DNA from: Gymnorhina tibicen
Taxonomy: Eukaryota; Chordata; Aves; Passeriformes; Artamidae
NCBI GenBank assembly: GCA_013399875.1
Contig: VXAZ01009311.1
Coordinates: forward strand, 283,943 to 347,942
Direction: 5' to 3'
DNA length: 64,000 bases
Below are positions 23,501 through 35,061 of the stretch, piece by piece. The notes beneath the pieces were generated by a model that searched no databases, was not told the origin of the DNA, and saw only the letters and a program-made list of their open reading frames with translations. Within the stretch, counting starts at the first letter, position 1. Each line of letters starts with the position of its first letter. Both the position numbers and the translations under genes were made by a program.

Positions 23501-25461
23501 AACATTTTCTGGATTTTAAAATTAGTATCATTCATTTTCTCCTAAGCTGTGTTTGTTTTAATATGAAATTGCAAACTAAAAACTACAGGGTGAGGATTGG
23601 ATGGATCTACACACGCAGGAGAAGATCAGCAGCTACAAGGCGAAATGTGAAGAGACAGAGGAAGAACAAAATTATTTAAATATTAAAAAACCCCAGGTCT
23701 TAAGTAGAAACTGGAAATTGGATTCTGGTCAGAATCCCACAGTGCAGGGTGGATAAGGACACTCGAGGTGCCACGCTTATGGCAGTGAGGCGAAAGCCTT
23801 GGGTAGTTTGATAAGAGACTACGGCATGGTAAGTGAAAAGTGGGTTACAGGAGGAAGATCCTCAGCTTTGCAAGGCTTAGAGCTGACAAGGTTCTAGGTG
23901 CCATGATATTTTCTCATGCCAAGAGAAAAGTACTGTGGAGAGACACAAGCATGAGACAAATGAGGGCTCTGACGGAAATGAGGCAGTGAGCATGGCTTTA
24001 CATGCTGGGCAGTGTGGAAAGGTGCAAGTGTCCTTAATTTTTCTAAAGGAAGAGATATAAGAAGGAGGGTATATTTTATATTACAGAAATTAGAGCCACT
24101 GTGTCTGGATTTGGTGAGCTTAGATAATGCAGAGGAAACAGACATAAAACACAAAATTTCAACAGGTTACTGAAGAGCATTCCATAACTAGGGTCTTAAA
24201 AGGATTGAATTATTTCTGTGCCTCTACTTGCTGTAATAACAGCCATTAAACTTCTAAATTTGGCTTTACAATTAAATGTCCAAATTTATTTGAGACGATC
24301 CCAGGCATTTTAAAACAGGACCTGCATGGAAACAAAGGGCTCATACACAAGAAAATCACAATCTAGCCTGTTAGACCAGGAGATGTGAGCTGAAACCTCT
24401 CATATTTTATGATGCATAAAATATGCAGAACAGAACTTCCACCTTCTTTGCAGATTCTCACATTTGGTGCGGTGGATACTAGAACAAGACCTTGTAGTTA
24501 AAGGAAATACAAACTTTTTCAAAACTTTTTTCTGATTTTTCAAAATGTTCATTTTGCATATATTCTCCCACTCTAGCATTGATAATTTAAACCCAAAACA
24601 CATATGGAAAATAATAACCTTTTCTTTACTGTTACTCATGTACTTACAAGTTAAAAGGAAGACTTTTTTTCATAGGACTAAATTCAGTACAAAGCACAGA
24701 ATATCCTTACAAGAACGGACATCTTGTAAAGTATAGTTTTTTAGCACTGACCTTTCTTCTACCTTCCTCTCAGGCTTCCTTTTTCTGAGAACCAAGTTTA
24801 ATCTTTTTTGACTGCTTTTGGTTTTTGTATTTTTTAGTTTTACTCCTAATCTCTTTCTCCTTCTACATCCTCTTCACAGATATCTTTCACTGTTGCAAGG
24901 GGAATCCTCAGAGCTACAGTATAAATGTCCAGATCCAACCAGGAAGTTCAACATAAGTCTCTTTTATTCTCTCTTTTCAGAGTCCTAACTTGCAGGAAAG
25001 TTTTTTTGATTTTTTTTTTTTGTGTTAGAGACAATGTGTGCTCAGAACTGGATATTGTCTCAATAGCCAAGAAAAACTTGTGCTGTACAGAACTGTGAGT
25101 TACAGGGCCATTTCTGTCACTAGTCCTCTTAGTGCAGCAGTGCCCTCAGGTTCACTGTCGCCAGCTGTTTGAGAATATGGCTATATAAGACAGCTCTTTC
25201 TTCAAGGTGCTGGTTGAATTTACGAGGACAAATCTGCAACCTGGAAGTTGTGGAGCATGACAAGATGTGCAGAAGATCCTGGAAAAGCAGCATCCCTCTT
25301 CTAGTGGGGTTTCTTTCAGTGTGAAGCTCATTAAGGCCACTGGTCCCCTTGGCATCTCAATAGCCCTCCTCAGGGAACTGGAAGTCGTCTCTGCAAAGAT
25401 CTGTCAGTGGGTTGTGTCATCTCTGTTCTCCTCCAAAAGCATAAGGAAGTCAGAGGGGAAG
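17541..25461. other. Long unique non-coding stretch
   Basis: About 8 kb without a recognisable gene or repeat family. It includes a perfect 15-bp direct repeat at 18,213-18,246 (listed separately) and an A13 run near 23,312-23,324. The stretch 23,440-23,580 is AT-rich with homeodomain-like TAATTGG and ATTAG cores and could be regulatory, though nothing there proves it. Confidence 0.45.
18213..18246. repeat. Perfect 15-bp direct repeat with homeodomain-like core
   Basis: TAATCATAATTGTCT occurs at 18,213-18,227 and again at 18,232-18,246, a spacing of 19 bases. Each unit has a TAATCA and an ATTGT core, which are typical of homeodomain and SOX binding words. It could be a paired binding site or a short tandem duplication; function is inference only. 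Confidence 0.7.
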
Positions 25462-25766
25462 AGGAGGGGCAGACACTGATCTCTGCTCTGTAGTCACCAG
25501 GGACAGGACCTGAGAGAGTGGCCTGAACTTGTGTCAGGGGAGGTTTAGTTTGGATATGAGGAAAAGGTTCTTCCCCCAGAGGGTGGTTGGGCACTGGAAC
25601 AGGCTCCCCAGGGCAGTGGTCACAGCACCAGGCTGGCAGAGTTCCAGCAGAGTTTGGACAAAGCTCTCAGGTACATGGTGGGATTCTTGGGGTGTCCTGT
25701 GTAGTGCCAAGAACTGGAGTCAATGACCCCGAGGGGGCCCTTCCAGCTCAGCATATTCTGTGATCT
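25462..25766 (+). mobile_element. CR1 LINE 3'-end fragment
   Basis: Plus-strand CR1 3' part. It contains GGGACAGGACC, CAGGGGAGGTTTAG, TTTGGATATGAGGAAAAGGT, CACTGGAACAGGCTCCCCAG and GGGCAGTGGTCACAGCACC. It ends CCCTTCCAGCTCAGCATATT followed by CTGTGATCT. The preserved terminal motif means the 3' end is intact and the copy is 5'-truncated, as is usual for CR1. Its tail (CTCAGCATATTCTGTGAT) resembles the tail on the tRNA-Ile SINE. It has no coding capacity left. Confidence 0.9.
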
Positions 25767-26426
25767 GGGGAATTCTCAGGTCTGAATATATTGTGTCTAG
25801 GTGGTCTTGCCTTTCTTTTTTCTCTATAAAAATGGTTTTCTGTGGCTTAAATTGACTTACTGAAACACATTTAGATATTAAGATAACAGGTTTCTCTGCC
25901 AACTCACAGTGGATCCAAGCTTCCTTTTCCTTCTCTCTCACATTGCCATGTCTGCTGTGGCATACTGTGAGCAAAGTGTTATCTCTCCAATTTGATAGTG
26001 CTGTCCTCATTGTACCCTAGATGTCCATTGCAGGATCAGGGCCTGTATTAGTTTCTTTCTCAGTTTGTATCTGTACACTTTTGCACAGCTTTGGGGAGCA
26101 CTGTGGGGCCATTTGTGAAATGACAGTGCTTTCTGCCGGCGAGATCATTATAGGCAGAAGGCATTCCAATGTGCAAATTACAGTTCTGCTTGTAGGGAAT
26201 TTGTTCTGCTTAAAACAAAAGAGCTCTACAAAAGGAAGGTCTCGCCGCACTTTTGTCTGATTTGGAGCTGCAAAGCTAACTTCCATGCTGTGCAGAAATG
26301 CACAAGGAGGGTTAAGTCAGTTTTACAAGAGCATCAGTTGGGTGAAAATGCGTTTGACCTTCACAGGGTTCTTGAGTCATTCTTCAGCTTGAGTGGCTGA
26401 GTGAAGAGTGTGTCATTCTGTCATAT

Positions 26427-26466
26427 AAAAAAAAAAAAGAGAGAGAGAGAGAGAGAGAAAAAAAAA
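26427..26466. repeat. A-run and (GA)n microsatellite
   Basis: A run of A (26,427-26,438) leads into about ten GA dinucleotides (26,439-26,458) and then another A run. This is an ordinary microsatellite and likely length-polymorphic. Confidence 0.9.
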
Positions 26467-27634
26467 TTTAAAAATCGATCCTGTCTACTCTAGAAAGCCT
26501 TAGATTTCATTGGTATCTAACTGACATAAATAATATTTGCTTGGGTTTTCATTGCTATTTTTATTTAAATGTTTTTGGGTATGCCAGCTAGCAGCAAGGT
26601 CCATTTTTATAGCACAGTGAATTCCCACAGTTCTGGTAAATATAATCAGATAAGGGGAAGTTGAACTTAAACCTTCTGTTGCAGTCAATAAAAGTAAACT
26701 TCATAACCCAAGACTATATCTCTGTTTATAATTGCTAATTATAAGAATCTATTCAAGGACACTCTAAAAACAGGATTATAAGTCCATCTAATAAAAACCC
26801 CCAAAAACGTAAGAACATAGAGACAGGAAAAAGAGACAGTCAGTGAGAACAAAGAAAGAAAAAGAAGCAGAATACAAAGCAACATATTTTCTTGAGCTTT
26901 TTACAAAGCAAAATATTCCTCATATATGTTCCCATTGTCCTTCAGTATTTCATTATCTTTTTGGCAGAGATCTCGTATTTATGTAGAAGTTTGTTGACCA
27001 AATGGATGTAGGTGCAATTGTATAGGTGATGATTGGAAGCATAAACTCCTGCAAGAAAAAACATACAGGAGGAAAATTATGTGTTCCCAGCATCTAAGGT
27101 ACAATTTCAAGAACCCATGTCTCTTTAGCAGATTTTCTCTTGCAAGTTATGAAGAGAATGAAGATTTGGCCAAATGATACACATTCAAAATAAATTCCTA
27201 ATCTGGCATGAGATAAAATCCCTGAGAGAGCAGTTCAGGTGAGAAACTTAAAATTTGTATAATGAGTCATCCTGTGGATTAAATTGTTTAAATGTCTTCA
27301 AGAAATCAGCATCCCGAGACATCAGAGTTAGATACTTTAAATCAGTCACATGAATAACTCCCACTTCCTTCTTAAGTTTCTGCTTTGTTTTAGTTATTTT
27401 CTATTTAAACTTGTGAAGGAAAAATTTCCATGTGTTCAGGCTGCGTCAACTCCAGCACTGGGCATCAACATTTCGCAATAAAAGAGGCAGTTCTTGTCTC
27501 TGTGTTTTCTGCACTGTGACCTTTGCCCAAACTTCTAAAAGATGAAGGTGTATGTTTGTTGGGGATGTAGCTTCAGAGCGGAGCACAGGTTATCAGCCAT
27601 AGTGTAACCAAGGAGGCTCAGGGCAGTGACCTCT
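26467..27634. other. Unique non-coding DNA, nothing recognised
   Basis: AT-rich sequence between a microsatellite and a CR1 copy. No gene, RNA or repeat family was recognised. Confidence 0.5.
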
Positions 27635-28136
27635 GTCATGTGCATTGGTGAGGCCACACCTTGAATCCTGGTCATTGAGGGGCTGGATCTTGTCCAGAGA
27701 AGGGAACAGAGCTGGGAAGGGATCTGGAACACCAGGAGAGGCTGAGGGAGGTGGGAAAGGGGCTCAGCCTGGAGAAAAGGAGGCTCAGGGGAGACCTTGT
27801 GGCTCTGCACAACTCCCTGACAGGAGGGGGCACTTGGAGGGGGTTCAGGCTCTGCTCCCAGGGAACAAAGGACAGGATGAGAGGAAACGGCCTCAAGTAG
27901 CACCAGAGGATGTTTAGATTGGATAATAGGAGAAATTTATCCACTGTAAGGGTTGACAAGGCATAACAGAGGCTGCCAAGGGCAGTGTTGGTGTCCCCAA
28001 CCCCAGAGGAACTTAAAAGCCATGTAGATGTGGCACTTGGGGACATGGTTTAGTGGTGGGCTTGACAGTGCTGGATTAATGGTTGGACTCAACAATCTTC
28101 AAGTTCTTTTCTAACCTAAACAATTCAGTGATTCTT
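27635..28136 (+). mobile_element. CR1 LINE fragment, end of ORF2 plus 3' UTR
   Basis: The longest plus-strand CR1 copy here, about 500 bp. It runs in consensus order: GGTGAGGCCACACCTTGAAT, CTTGTCCAGAGAAGGGAACA, GGAGAGGCTGAGGGAGGTGG, CAGCCTGGAGAAAAGGAGGC, AGGATGAGAGGAAACGGCCT, GGGTTGACAAGGCATAACAG, GGGACATGGTTTAGTGGTGG and finally TCTAACCTAAACAATTCAGT. The first part corresponds to the very end of the reverse-transcriptase ORF (a Val-Arg-Pro-His-Leu-Glu stretch survives), the rest to the 3' UTR. Indels and stops make it inactive. The open frames across it are relics of the element. Confidence 0.93.
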
Positions 28137-28387
28137 TATCTAGATAACTTCATGTTGAAGATGGAAAGAAATTTAACTGATCACTAACAAAGGCCTTCTA
28201 AAGAAGCAGGGGCATGAACAGCTCTTTTATATGCATTTAAAAACGGGTTCATCTTTTGTCAAAAAGAAGGAATAATTTCAGCTGGAAATACTTCAAATGG
28301 TCTAAATGAGACAAAAAACATGTATTTTGTCCTTGTGGCACAAGTCAGTATGTACAAACCATTATCCCTTTTCATTCTTAGGTTCGC

Positions 28388-28500
28388 AGAGTCATAGAAT
28401 GGGTTCTGGGTTGGAAGGGACGTTTACAGATCAGCTAATTCCAAAACCTGTGCTGTAGACAGGGAATTCTGCTCTCCATGGCTTGACCATGCACACAGGC
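28388..28500 (-). mobile_element. CR1 LINE 3'-end fragment, diverged
   Basis: The minus-strand terminal part of CR1 appears on the plus strand as AGAGTCATAGAATGGG, then TGGGTTGGAAGGGACGTTTA and GACAGGGA. The first 60-70 bases are clear, and the rest fades into unrecognised sequence up to about 28,640. It lies about 250 bp from the plus-strand CR1 and in the opposite orientation, so it is a separate insertion. Confidence 0.75.
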
Positions 28501-28639
28501 TTCCCTTCACAGCCCTGCTCAGCTCCATGAGGGCCCTGAGAGGTAACAGGATAACAGCTGGAGCTGCAATAGCCACAATCTGCATCACTTGTTGATAAGA
28601 CACAGTGTGGGTCAATGACATGACCCATCTGGGTTTAGG

Positions 28640-29772
28640 GTATGCTTCGGGTCAGATTTTCAATGGTTTACAAGTTTTTCTAAATGTGTTCAGGGTGTCT
28701 TGTCTTCTCTGACAGCTGTGATGAAGGGCTGTAAACTGAGAGAGCTTCCTGTTTACACCACTGCTGTGCAGTGAACACTTTTATATAAAAGTGTCCTTTT
28801 TATATCAGCCCTCAGTATAAGTAATGTCTCTAAAAGAACTGAAACCCACAACATATTATGCACCCTTTGTAATTACTCAGTACTATTTTGACATCAAAGG
28901 AACCAATGCACAAAATTTGTGGTCTTCCTTTCTAAATTCACACCTTAATGATTTTTAGGGCAGACTGAAACACCATAATATTTTTAAAAAAATATATTCC
29001 CACTCTATTGACTAAAAGGAGAGGAAGGAGTCAGATAATGGAAGAACAAAGAGAGTAGCTACATAAAATCAGAATCACTCATACTGTGCTTAAGATCACT
29101 GCTAGAATGTTGCTTTTTTTTCCTCTTTTTAATGAATAAGAGAGTTTTGAGAACAATTTTCAGAAAGAAGAAAAGAAGAAAGCAAGCAAAGTATATTTAA
29201 GACCTCCTTGAAGATACCCAGAGTTAATAATGATATACACTGCAGAAAAAAACAACTGCGAGATGGGTGCAAAATGCCACAAACCCAGCTAATTAAAAAT
29301 GAGGTTATTAGTTTTTAGTTACACTGCAGTTAGAGATAATGCTACAGAGAGCCTGAGTGAAAGCACATTTTATATTGTAGTAGGAATTGCATTTTATGTG
29401 GCGTTTTATTTTATTTTAAGGGGTGCTTCTGTTTAGAGAGAGGAAGATTTCAATTATGAGTTAAAATGGACTCACTGTGGCTTTTCTTTATCTTTAGGGG
29501 GAGGGGAAGGGGATAAGAAAGGTACAAACTTTCTTCCAAACTTGGCATTCTACCAAAAACAGCAGTAAAAATTTGTGCCTCACCATAAAAGACAGCTGCC
29601 TAGATTTCCAAGATATGTGGGAATGCCTGACATCTATGGATTTTGTTTTCCAGGGTGATCAATAGAAATTATTCACTTGTTTTGAAAGTGTAGCTCCAAA
29701 TATCATTCTCAGTGTGATTCTAACTCTTTTCCAGTAGATTGAATGCTGGATTTCAAAGCAACTTAGGACCTT
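28640..29772. other. Unique non-coding DNA, nothing recognised
   Basis: AT-rich sequence with no recognised gene or repeat. A purine-rich stretch with three G runs lies near 29,497-29,512. Confidence 0.5.
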
Positions 29773-29841
29773 GGGGGGGGGNNNNNNNNNNNNNNNNNNN
29801 NNNNNNNNNNNNNNNNNNNNNNNNNNNNNNNNNNNNGGGGG
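29773..29841. other. Assembly gap (55 N) inside a poly-G tract
   Basis: Nine G precede the Ns at 29,782-29,836 and five G follow. The gap therefore lies inside a G homopolymer or G-rich repeat, a class of sequence that short reads often fail to cross in bird genomes. Confidence 0.97.
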
Positions 29842-30061
29842 AAGTAGGTTCCCTATTTAAAAGCATTTTTCAGGTTAATGTTTTTAAAAATACAGCCGTT
29901 GTTTAAATAGATGCTTAATACTTAAATGGATGCTGAGACTTTTGAATAGGTTCATATAAACTGATCCATGAGTGCCTACATCTAAAAGCCCATTGCAGAG
30001 TGAGGTTTTGGGACCCTGTCTAAGAATCATGAGTGAAATTGTCCTGCCACTCAGGTCACTG

Positions 30062-30180
30062 ACGGAATCACAGAGTCGTAGGACAATTTGGGTTGGAAGG
30101 GGCCTCTAAAGGCCATCAAGTCCAACCCCCCTGCAATTCACAGGGTTACCTTCAACTGGATCATGCTGAAATCTTACTTA
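30062..30180 (-). mobile_element. CR1 LINE 3'-end fragment
   Basis: Minus-strand CR1 terminus, read on the plus strand as GAATCACAGAGTCGTAGG, TTTGGGTTGGAAGGGGCCTC, AAAGGCCATCAAGTCCAACC and CTTCAACTGGATCATGCTGA. Only about 115 bp survive. The GGGGCCTCTAAAGG form differs from the neighbour at 31,308, suggesting a different CR1 subfamily. Confidence 0.9.
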
Positions 30181-31307
30181 GTGTTTTTGCAGTTACTTGA
30201 AGCATTTTGTTGCTCTGTATACCAGATATCCTGTATTACCTATAACAAGATAACATCAGTAATTTTTTTTAATGTGTTTTGAAATATCTTCAGTTGAAAC
30301 AGTTTTCACCGGCTGAAGGAAGAAGGCCTCTAGAGCAACAAAAATATTTGACAAATTGAACCAAAGATAAAAGAAAATTAGGATCTTACCTCCTAAAATA
30401 AAATTATTCAACAGAAAAAGTCCATAATTTGCAATTTCTTTCTCCTCATTTATCTATTTATTCATCTACATCTGGTTTGAACTACAGTGATATGGCATCT
30501 TCTCTGCTTCTACAGCAAGATCAAAACAAAAGTATACTCTAATATAACGAATAAGCTACTTAATCCAAGTTTTTTTCTTTGACATATGAAAGCAAAGGTA
30601 AAGTAGCTTTGCCTGTGTATAAAATCAGGTCAAGGGAATCTTAATACATATTTTAGCTATTTATAAAGAGTCACAAATACACAGCTGCCTTAGACTTGTA
30701 TTTTTTAGCTATATAGTCTTTACCTTTCCAAACTAAAGCTTTGTTTACAGAGAAGCATGTAAGAGACACATGCAGGATAATTTTCCTATCACCTGGAGCT
30801 GTCAGCCAAGAGAGTGAATGCAGTCTTTAGGCTAATCTGAGGATAAAGCCAGAGAGATATTCCTCAGAGTGTAACACAATAAGGCCTGCTTCTTCTTTTG
30901 GTTTTTGACCAAATTAGGAACAGCACAGTCCAAAGGATTTAATGATTGTACTTGTACTTCTAAGCTAATCAGTGCCAGAAAATATTCCTGTGCTCTGGAA
31001 TGCAATTGCCTATAAAGTTAAATTGTTAAACTTGTCCCTAGCACAGTTTTGGCATCTGGTAGGCAGCATTTCCCCAGACATTTCCTGGGAACATTTCAGG
31101 AGACAACATAGGCCAAGGATGACTCTCAATAGGCATTTTGGATGTGGCCACCCAGAAGAACTTCCCAGTAAGGAGCTGGAGAGATCCATGCCAGCTGGCT
31201 TCTGCATCGAAACCCAGTTCTGAGCATGTATAATTTACTAGTAGAGATGTGGCTTTGTTTTCACATTTTCTATTGCATAACATCACAGAGCACAGCATTG
31301 AGTTGTA
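30181..31307. other. Unique non-coding DNA, nothing recognised
   Basis: AT-rich sequence separating two minus-strand CR1 copies. Chance open frames overlap on both strands (for example 30,972-31,223 plus). No gene was recognised. Confidence 0.5.
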
Positions 31308-31965
31308 GAAGCCTGGAATGGTTTGGGATGGAAGAGACCTTAAAGTTCACCTTGTTCCACCGCCCCACCATGGGCAGGGACACCTTCCATAGACCAGGTT
31401 GCTCAGAGCCCCATCCAGCCTGTCCTGAAAATTCACAGGCATAGGGCAGCCACAACTTTTTTGGACAACCTTCTCCAATGTTTCTGTATCCTCCGAGTAA
31501 AGAATTTCTCCCATATATCTTAATCTAAGGCCTCCATTTTTCATTTTGAAATCTTGTTCAATCACTCTATTACACATGCAGGATTTCTGGCAGTTATGCC
31601 TGACTTTCCCTCTGTTGGAACACATCACTCTCAATCTTCGAGGAGGCAATCCTTAATTTTTAACCATCTTTCTTGGGCCTCTCTTGCCTCCAGGGCCATT
31701 TCCCACGGCACTCTACCAAGCAGCTCCTTGAAGAGGACAAAGTCTCCTTTCCTGAAACCCAGGACAGGAAATGTGTCCTTGTTGCTTCACATTCCCCTCC
31801 AGCCCCTGTTTGGTGTTGAGCACAAGGTCCAGCAGAGCAACCCTCCTCATTGTTCCTCTGTCGCTTGGAGAAGGAAGTTGTCTTCAGCACATTCCAGGGA
31901 CCTCCTGAGTTGCCTGTCCTCTGCTGTATTGTCCCTCCAATCAACATCGAGGTGGTTGAAGTGAA
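31308..31965 (-). mobile_element. CR1 LINE: endonuclease relic joined to 3' UTR
   Basis: Two parts of one minus-strand CR1. Positions 31,308-31,580 are the 3' UTR (plus-strand reading GGAATGGTTTGGGATGGAAG, GGCAGGGACACCTTCC, CAGGTTGCTCAGAGCCCCAT). Positions about 31,590-31,965, read on the minus strand, encode pieces of the ORF2 apurinic-type endonuclease. They include an Asp-Phe-Asn-His motif near 31,955 and a Leu-Leu-Gln-Ala-Thr-Glu-Glu stretch after Asp-Asn-Phe, followed by the linker region after the endonuclease. Frameshifts and stops interrupt it. The reverse transcriptase, which should lie between, is absent. It is a dead relic; the family role is target-primed reverse transcription. 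Confidence 0.82.
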
Positions 31966-34930
31966 TATTATATAAAAAAGTAAATTGAAATGTGAGTGAA
32001 GTGCTTAATTAAACCAAGAAAACTTCCTCCAGAATCTGCTTGGTAACAGGTTTACGGGGGAAGCATTGCCTACTTGTATCCATTTTGTCTTGGGAAGTAT
32101 TTCAAAATTAACAACTGAATTGTGAATTACAAAATGCAACTCCATCCTAGTTCTAATTAGTAGAGACTCGGAGAGTTTAAGAAAAAAATTTGCAGCATCT
32201 ATCAGTTGCTCAGCACACAACACACTCACGTGCACATACACACTTAATTCAATGAAAATAAACAATGCCTAACACTTTGAAAAGGTCACTAGTCTTTCTG
32301 GTGCAGACGCTTTGCTCCCTTTGTGACCAGTTTCACAAAGAGCACTCTTTCTAACTTCAGCCGTTTAAAAAGCCAACCTTTATGCTTTAGATTCCCCTCA
32401 TCTCTACTGACGCACTTTCCTGCACCGAGGGCTTTGCTCCCGAGGAAAACATCTCCCTCTCCCTCCCACCCACCATGCTAATCTTGACACAAACATCAGA
32501 ACCTTCATCACAGTTTAACATTTCAAATGGGAATATCTAAGCATCCAGTGGAAAAAAAAAAAAATAGAAGGGACGGTGGGGGTGGTGAGGGAAGAGGGGA
32601 AAACATCCTTGTGCCTCTAAGCAGAGATAAGCAAACAGAAAACTTTATCAGCCCTGAGGCCCAAGGCAGAGAATCCAGCTTCTTCCAGGCATCAGTCCGC
32701 TGCGCAAGATGGGTTGGAGCACAGACTGCCATGCTGAGTTGGCATGTTCCTGGGTAACCACACCACAACCTAGCAGTCACATCAAAGTAAAAGAAGCCCA
32801 GACACTGGTAGAAAATCTGGCAGTTTCTACTCTGTGTGACTGTCACGATGATACTGAGAAAATGAAACAAGTCTAGCTGGGGTGATAGGAGCTGCCTGAG
32901 CGTGCAGGCAGCTTGAGGCACAGCCAGGATGTAGTCCATATCTTTTCATTCTGACCTGGGTGGTGACTGAGACCATCCGAATTGTAGAGGTGGTCGTCTT
33001 TTAGCTTGCAGGGCCTTGGGAGGAGAAGCAGAGTGGTCAGGACCTAACACTTGAAAACCAAATCTCAGATATTTTACTGCAAATAAGGTGTCCTTTCCCT
33101 CTGTTGAGTAATCAGTGGCATGGGATCAAGCCAACTGCTTGTGTTGAGGAGAAATAATACCTCTTGGGTTTTGTCAAAAGAGGGGGAGAAGTTAATCCAA
33201 TATGGTGGTGCACATTCTTGTGGGAAATCATGGGCCGTATTTATCTGACCAGTTGAGATGTCTGCATGGATATCCCTATCGGTCCCCAGTTCTCCCTTTA
33301 AAGTCAACAGAAAGAAAGCAAAACTTTTAATGTGCCTCTGCTGAAATCTGCCCAGAAAAATGGTTTCCTGGATTCCTCTTCCTGTCTTCTGACTCTGAGA
33401 GGAGCCCCAGCTGACTGCAGATTTCCACTGTGCTAGACCTTGCCCGCCTAGTGTGGTGAGGTGATTCTCACCCTGGTGTTCCTGAAGGTTCTTTTTTAAA
33501 TTAGTCTGGGGTATATCATCAACTGATCATCAAGGACAACAGCTGTAAGTTTTAAATCAGGGCAAGACTTCCTGAAAAGTGCTGAAAAAACTCATATTCT
33601 GTCCCACAGTTCATTAGAAGCAATGGAAGGAGGAGCGGACTGAATGCAGACTTAGTACTTCTTTAGATAACTTTGCCTTTTACTATATTAAGACAGCAAT
33701 ATCTCTCAAGATTTATTCTGCAGAAAGGGGATTCCTGTCTTTTGGAGAACATCTCATCATGGGGGTGGGTTATTGCAGCATACGATCTTGTTCCTAAAAA
33801 CTGCTCAGAAAGTACTCCATAACAACTGTTTTCCTCATTAAAAACACCTTTTATTTTATTTCATAAAAATAATGTGTAGTGAAAAATTTTACATTATTGT
33901 TGTAATGTTTTATTTTAATTGTTTTCTTTGAAATCATGCACTTCTTTTTATCAAGTTCATTTTTATGACACAGCTTTTCCCTTATCTATTTAGGGAAGTT
34001 AACCATATAACGAGAAAATGTGACTTCTGGTGATAAAAATGATTTAGCACAAAAATTATTTTGTTACAAATATCTATTAAGAAGGCCACGAATATAAACA
34101 CGCAAAAAACCCCCAATATCAACCCTGAAAAATGGATACAACTTCAAAACATAGTTTTCTTTTCTTCCAAAGATGAGTTGTTTTGGGGTTTTTTTTTTAC
34201 CAGCTTCTCTGTCTTTTTGTTTTAGTTTCACAATGAAATGAGGGAGAATGAGTTATAAAATAAATTAAGAAAGGCGTTTTGCACAGGAAACCTCATAAAC
34301 CCCACCTTTTTAGTTTTCTTCACTACGTTGGTTTAATACAAACACGAACCTTGAAGAAGTGCCAGTGAATAACATCACCAGGAGGATATGCAGTTTTCTT
34401 TGTTAGGGAGAAAGAAAAGCTGGTCGTTAAGAAGTCTTATCCTAACACATTGCAGTGGAAACTACCTGAGACACATAATGAAAGCACTTGTTCCTTCTTT
34501 TTGCATCTGCAAAAGTCTTGCAAAGTCTTGTTGGCACAGCCAAGGCAGTTTCCAAAGTGAAAATAACATGCACTTTGTTGTCCAAACAAGATTTGGACCA
34601 CGTTCATCCATTCTAGTCTCATATGTTTCTCTCCTGATTCCTTTCTGGGAAACGCATATTATAGGCACAAAAAAAGCAAATATCTTTTCCAGTCTGTTTA
34701 TTTATGCTGAGATCTAGGGAAGTACCTCAGTTTCACCCCCTCCCTCTTTTGATAAGCACTGTCTTTCAGCAGTGTGGCTCATTGGGAGTGCAGAGTTTCT
34801 GCCTGAGACCAATGCCTTCGTGAAGGAAAAGGGAACATCTCCCACCTTTGTGGACTCATCACAACCACAGTGTCCTCTGAAATCAACCTGTTCATTGCAA
34901 GTCTCCTGTTCAAGCACTGACTCATCCCAA
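31966..34930. other. Unique non-coding DNA
   Basis: No gene or transposon recognised. It holds an A13 run and an adjacent G-quadruplex motif at 32,570-32,599. The minus-strand frame 32,523-32,939 (138 codons) runs through these simple sequences and has a proline/phenylalanine-rich, low-complexity end, so I regard it as chance. Confidence 0.45.
32570..32599 (+). other. Canonical G-quadruplex motif
   Basis: Four G runs, at 32,570-32,572, 32,578-32,582, 32,589-32,591 and 32,596-32,599, are separated by loops of 5, 6 and 4 bases. This fits the standard G3+N1-7 rule on the plus strand. It may fold but has no nearby gene start that I can see. Confidence 0.6.
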
Positions 34931-35061
34931 ACCTGCTTAGCTGATGAAATCTGACAGCATCACAGCTTGAGTTGGCCCAACCTATTTAGCTTATGAGATC
35001 TGACAGGATCACAGCTGGAAGTGCCCCAGGAGATCTGATGGGATCACAGCTTGAGGCTTAG
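34931..35061. repeat. Degenerate ~50-bp minisatellite, about 2.6 copies
   Basis: The units begin at 34,931, 34,981 and 35,030 and share a core such as GAGATCTGACAGGATCACAG. The third unit lacks its first part. The pairwise similarity is clear by eye, with scattered substitutions. Confidence 0.75.

Noticed and set aside
27535..28046. Overlapping open frames on both strands around 27.6-28.0 kb
   Set aside because: They are produced by the G-rich CR1 fragment in unrelated frames and do not follow the CR1 ORF2 frame for more than a few residues.
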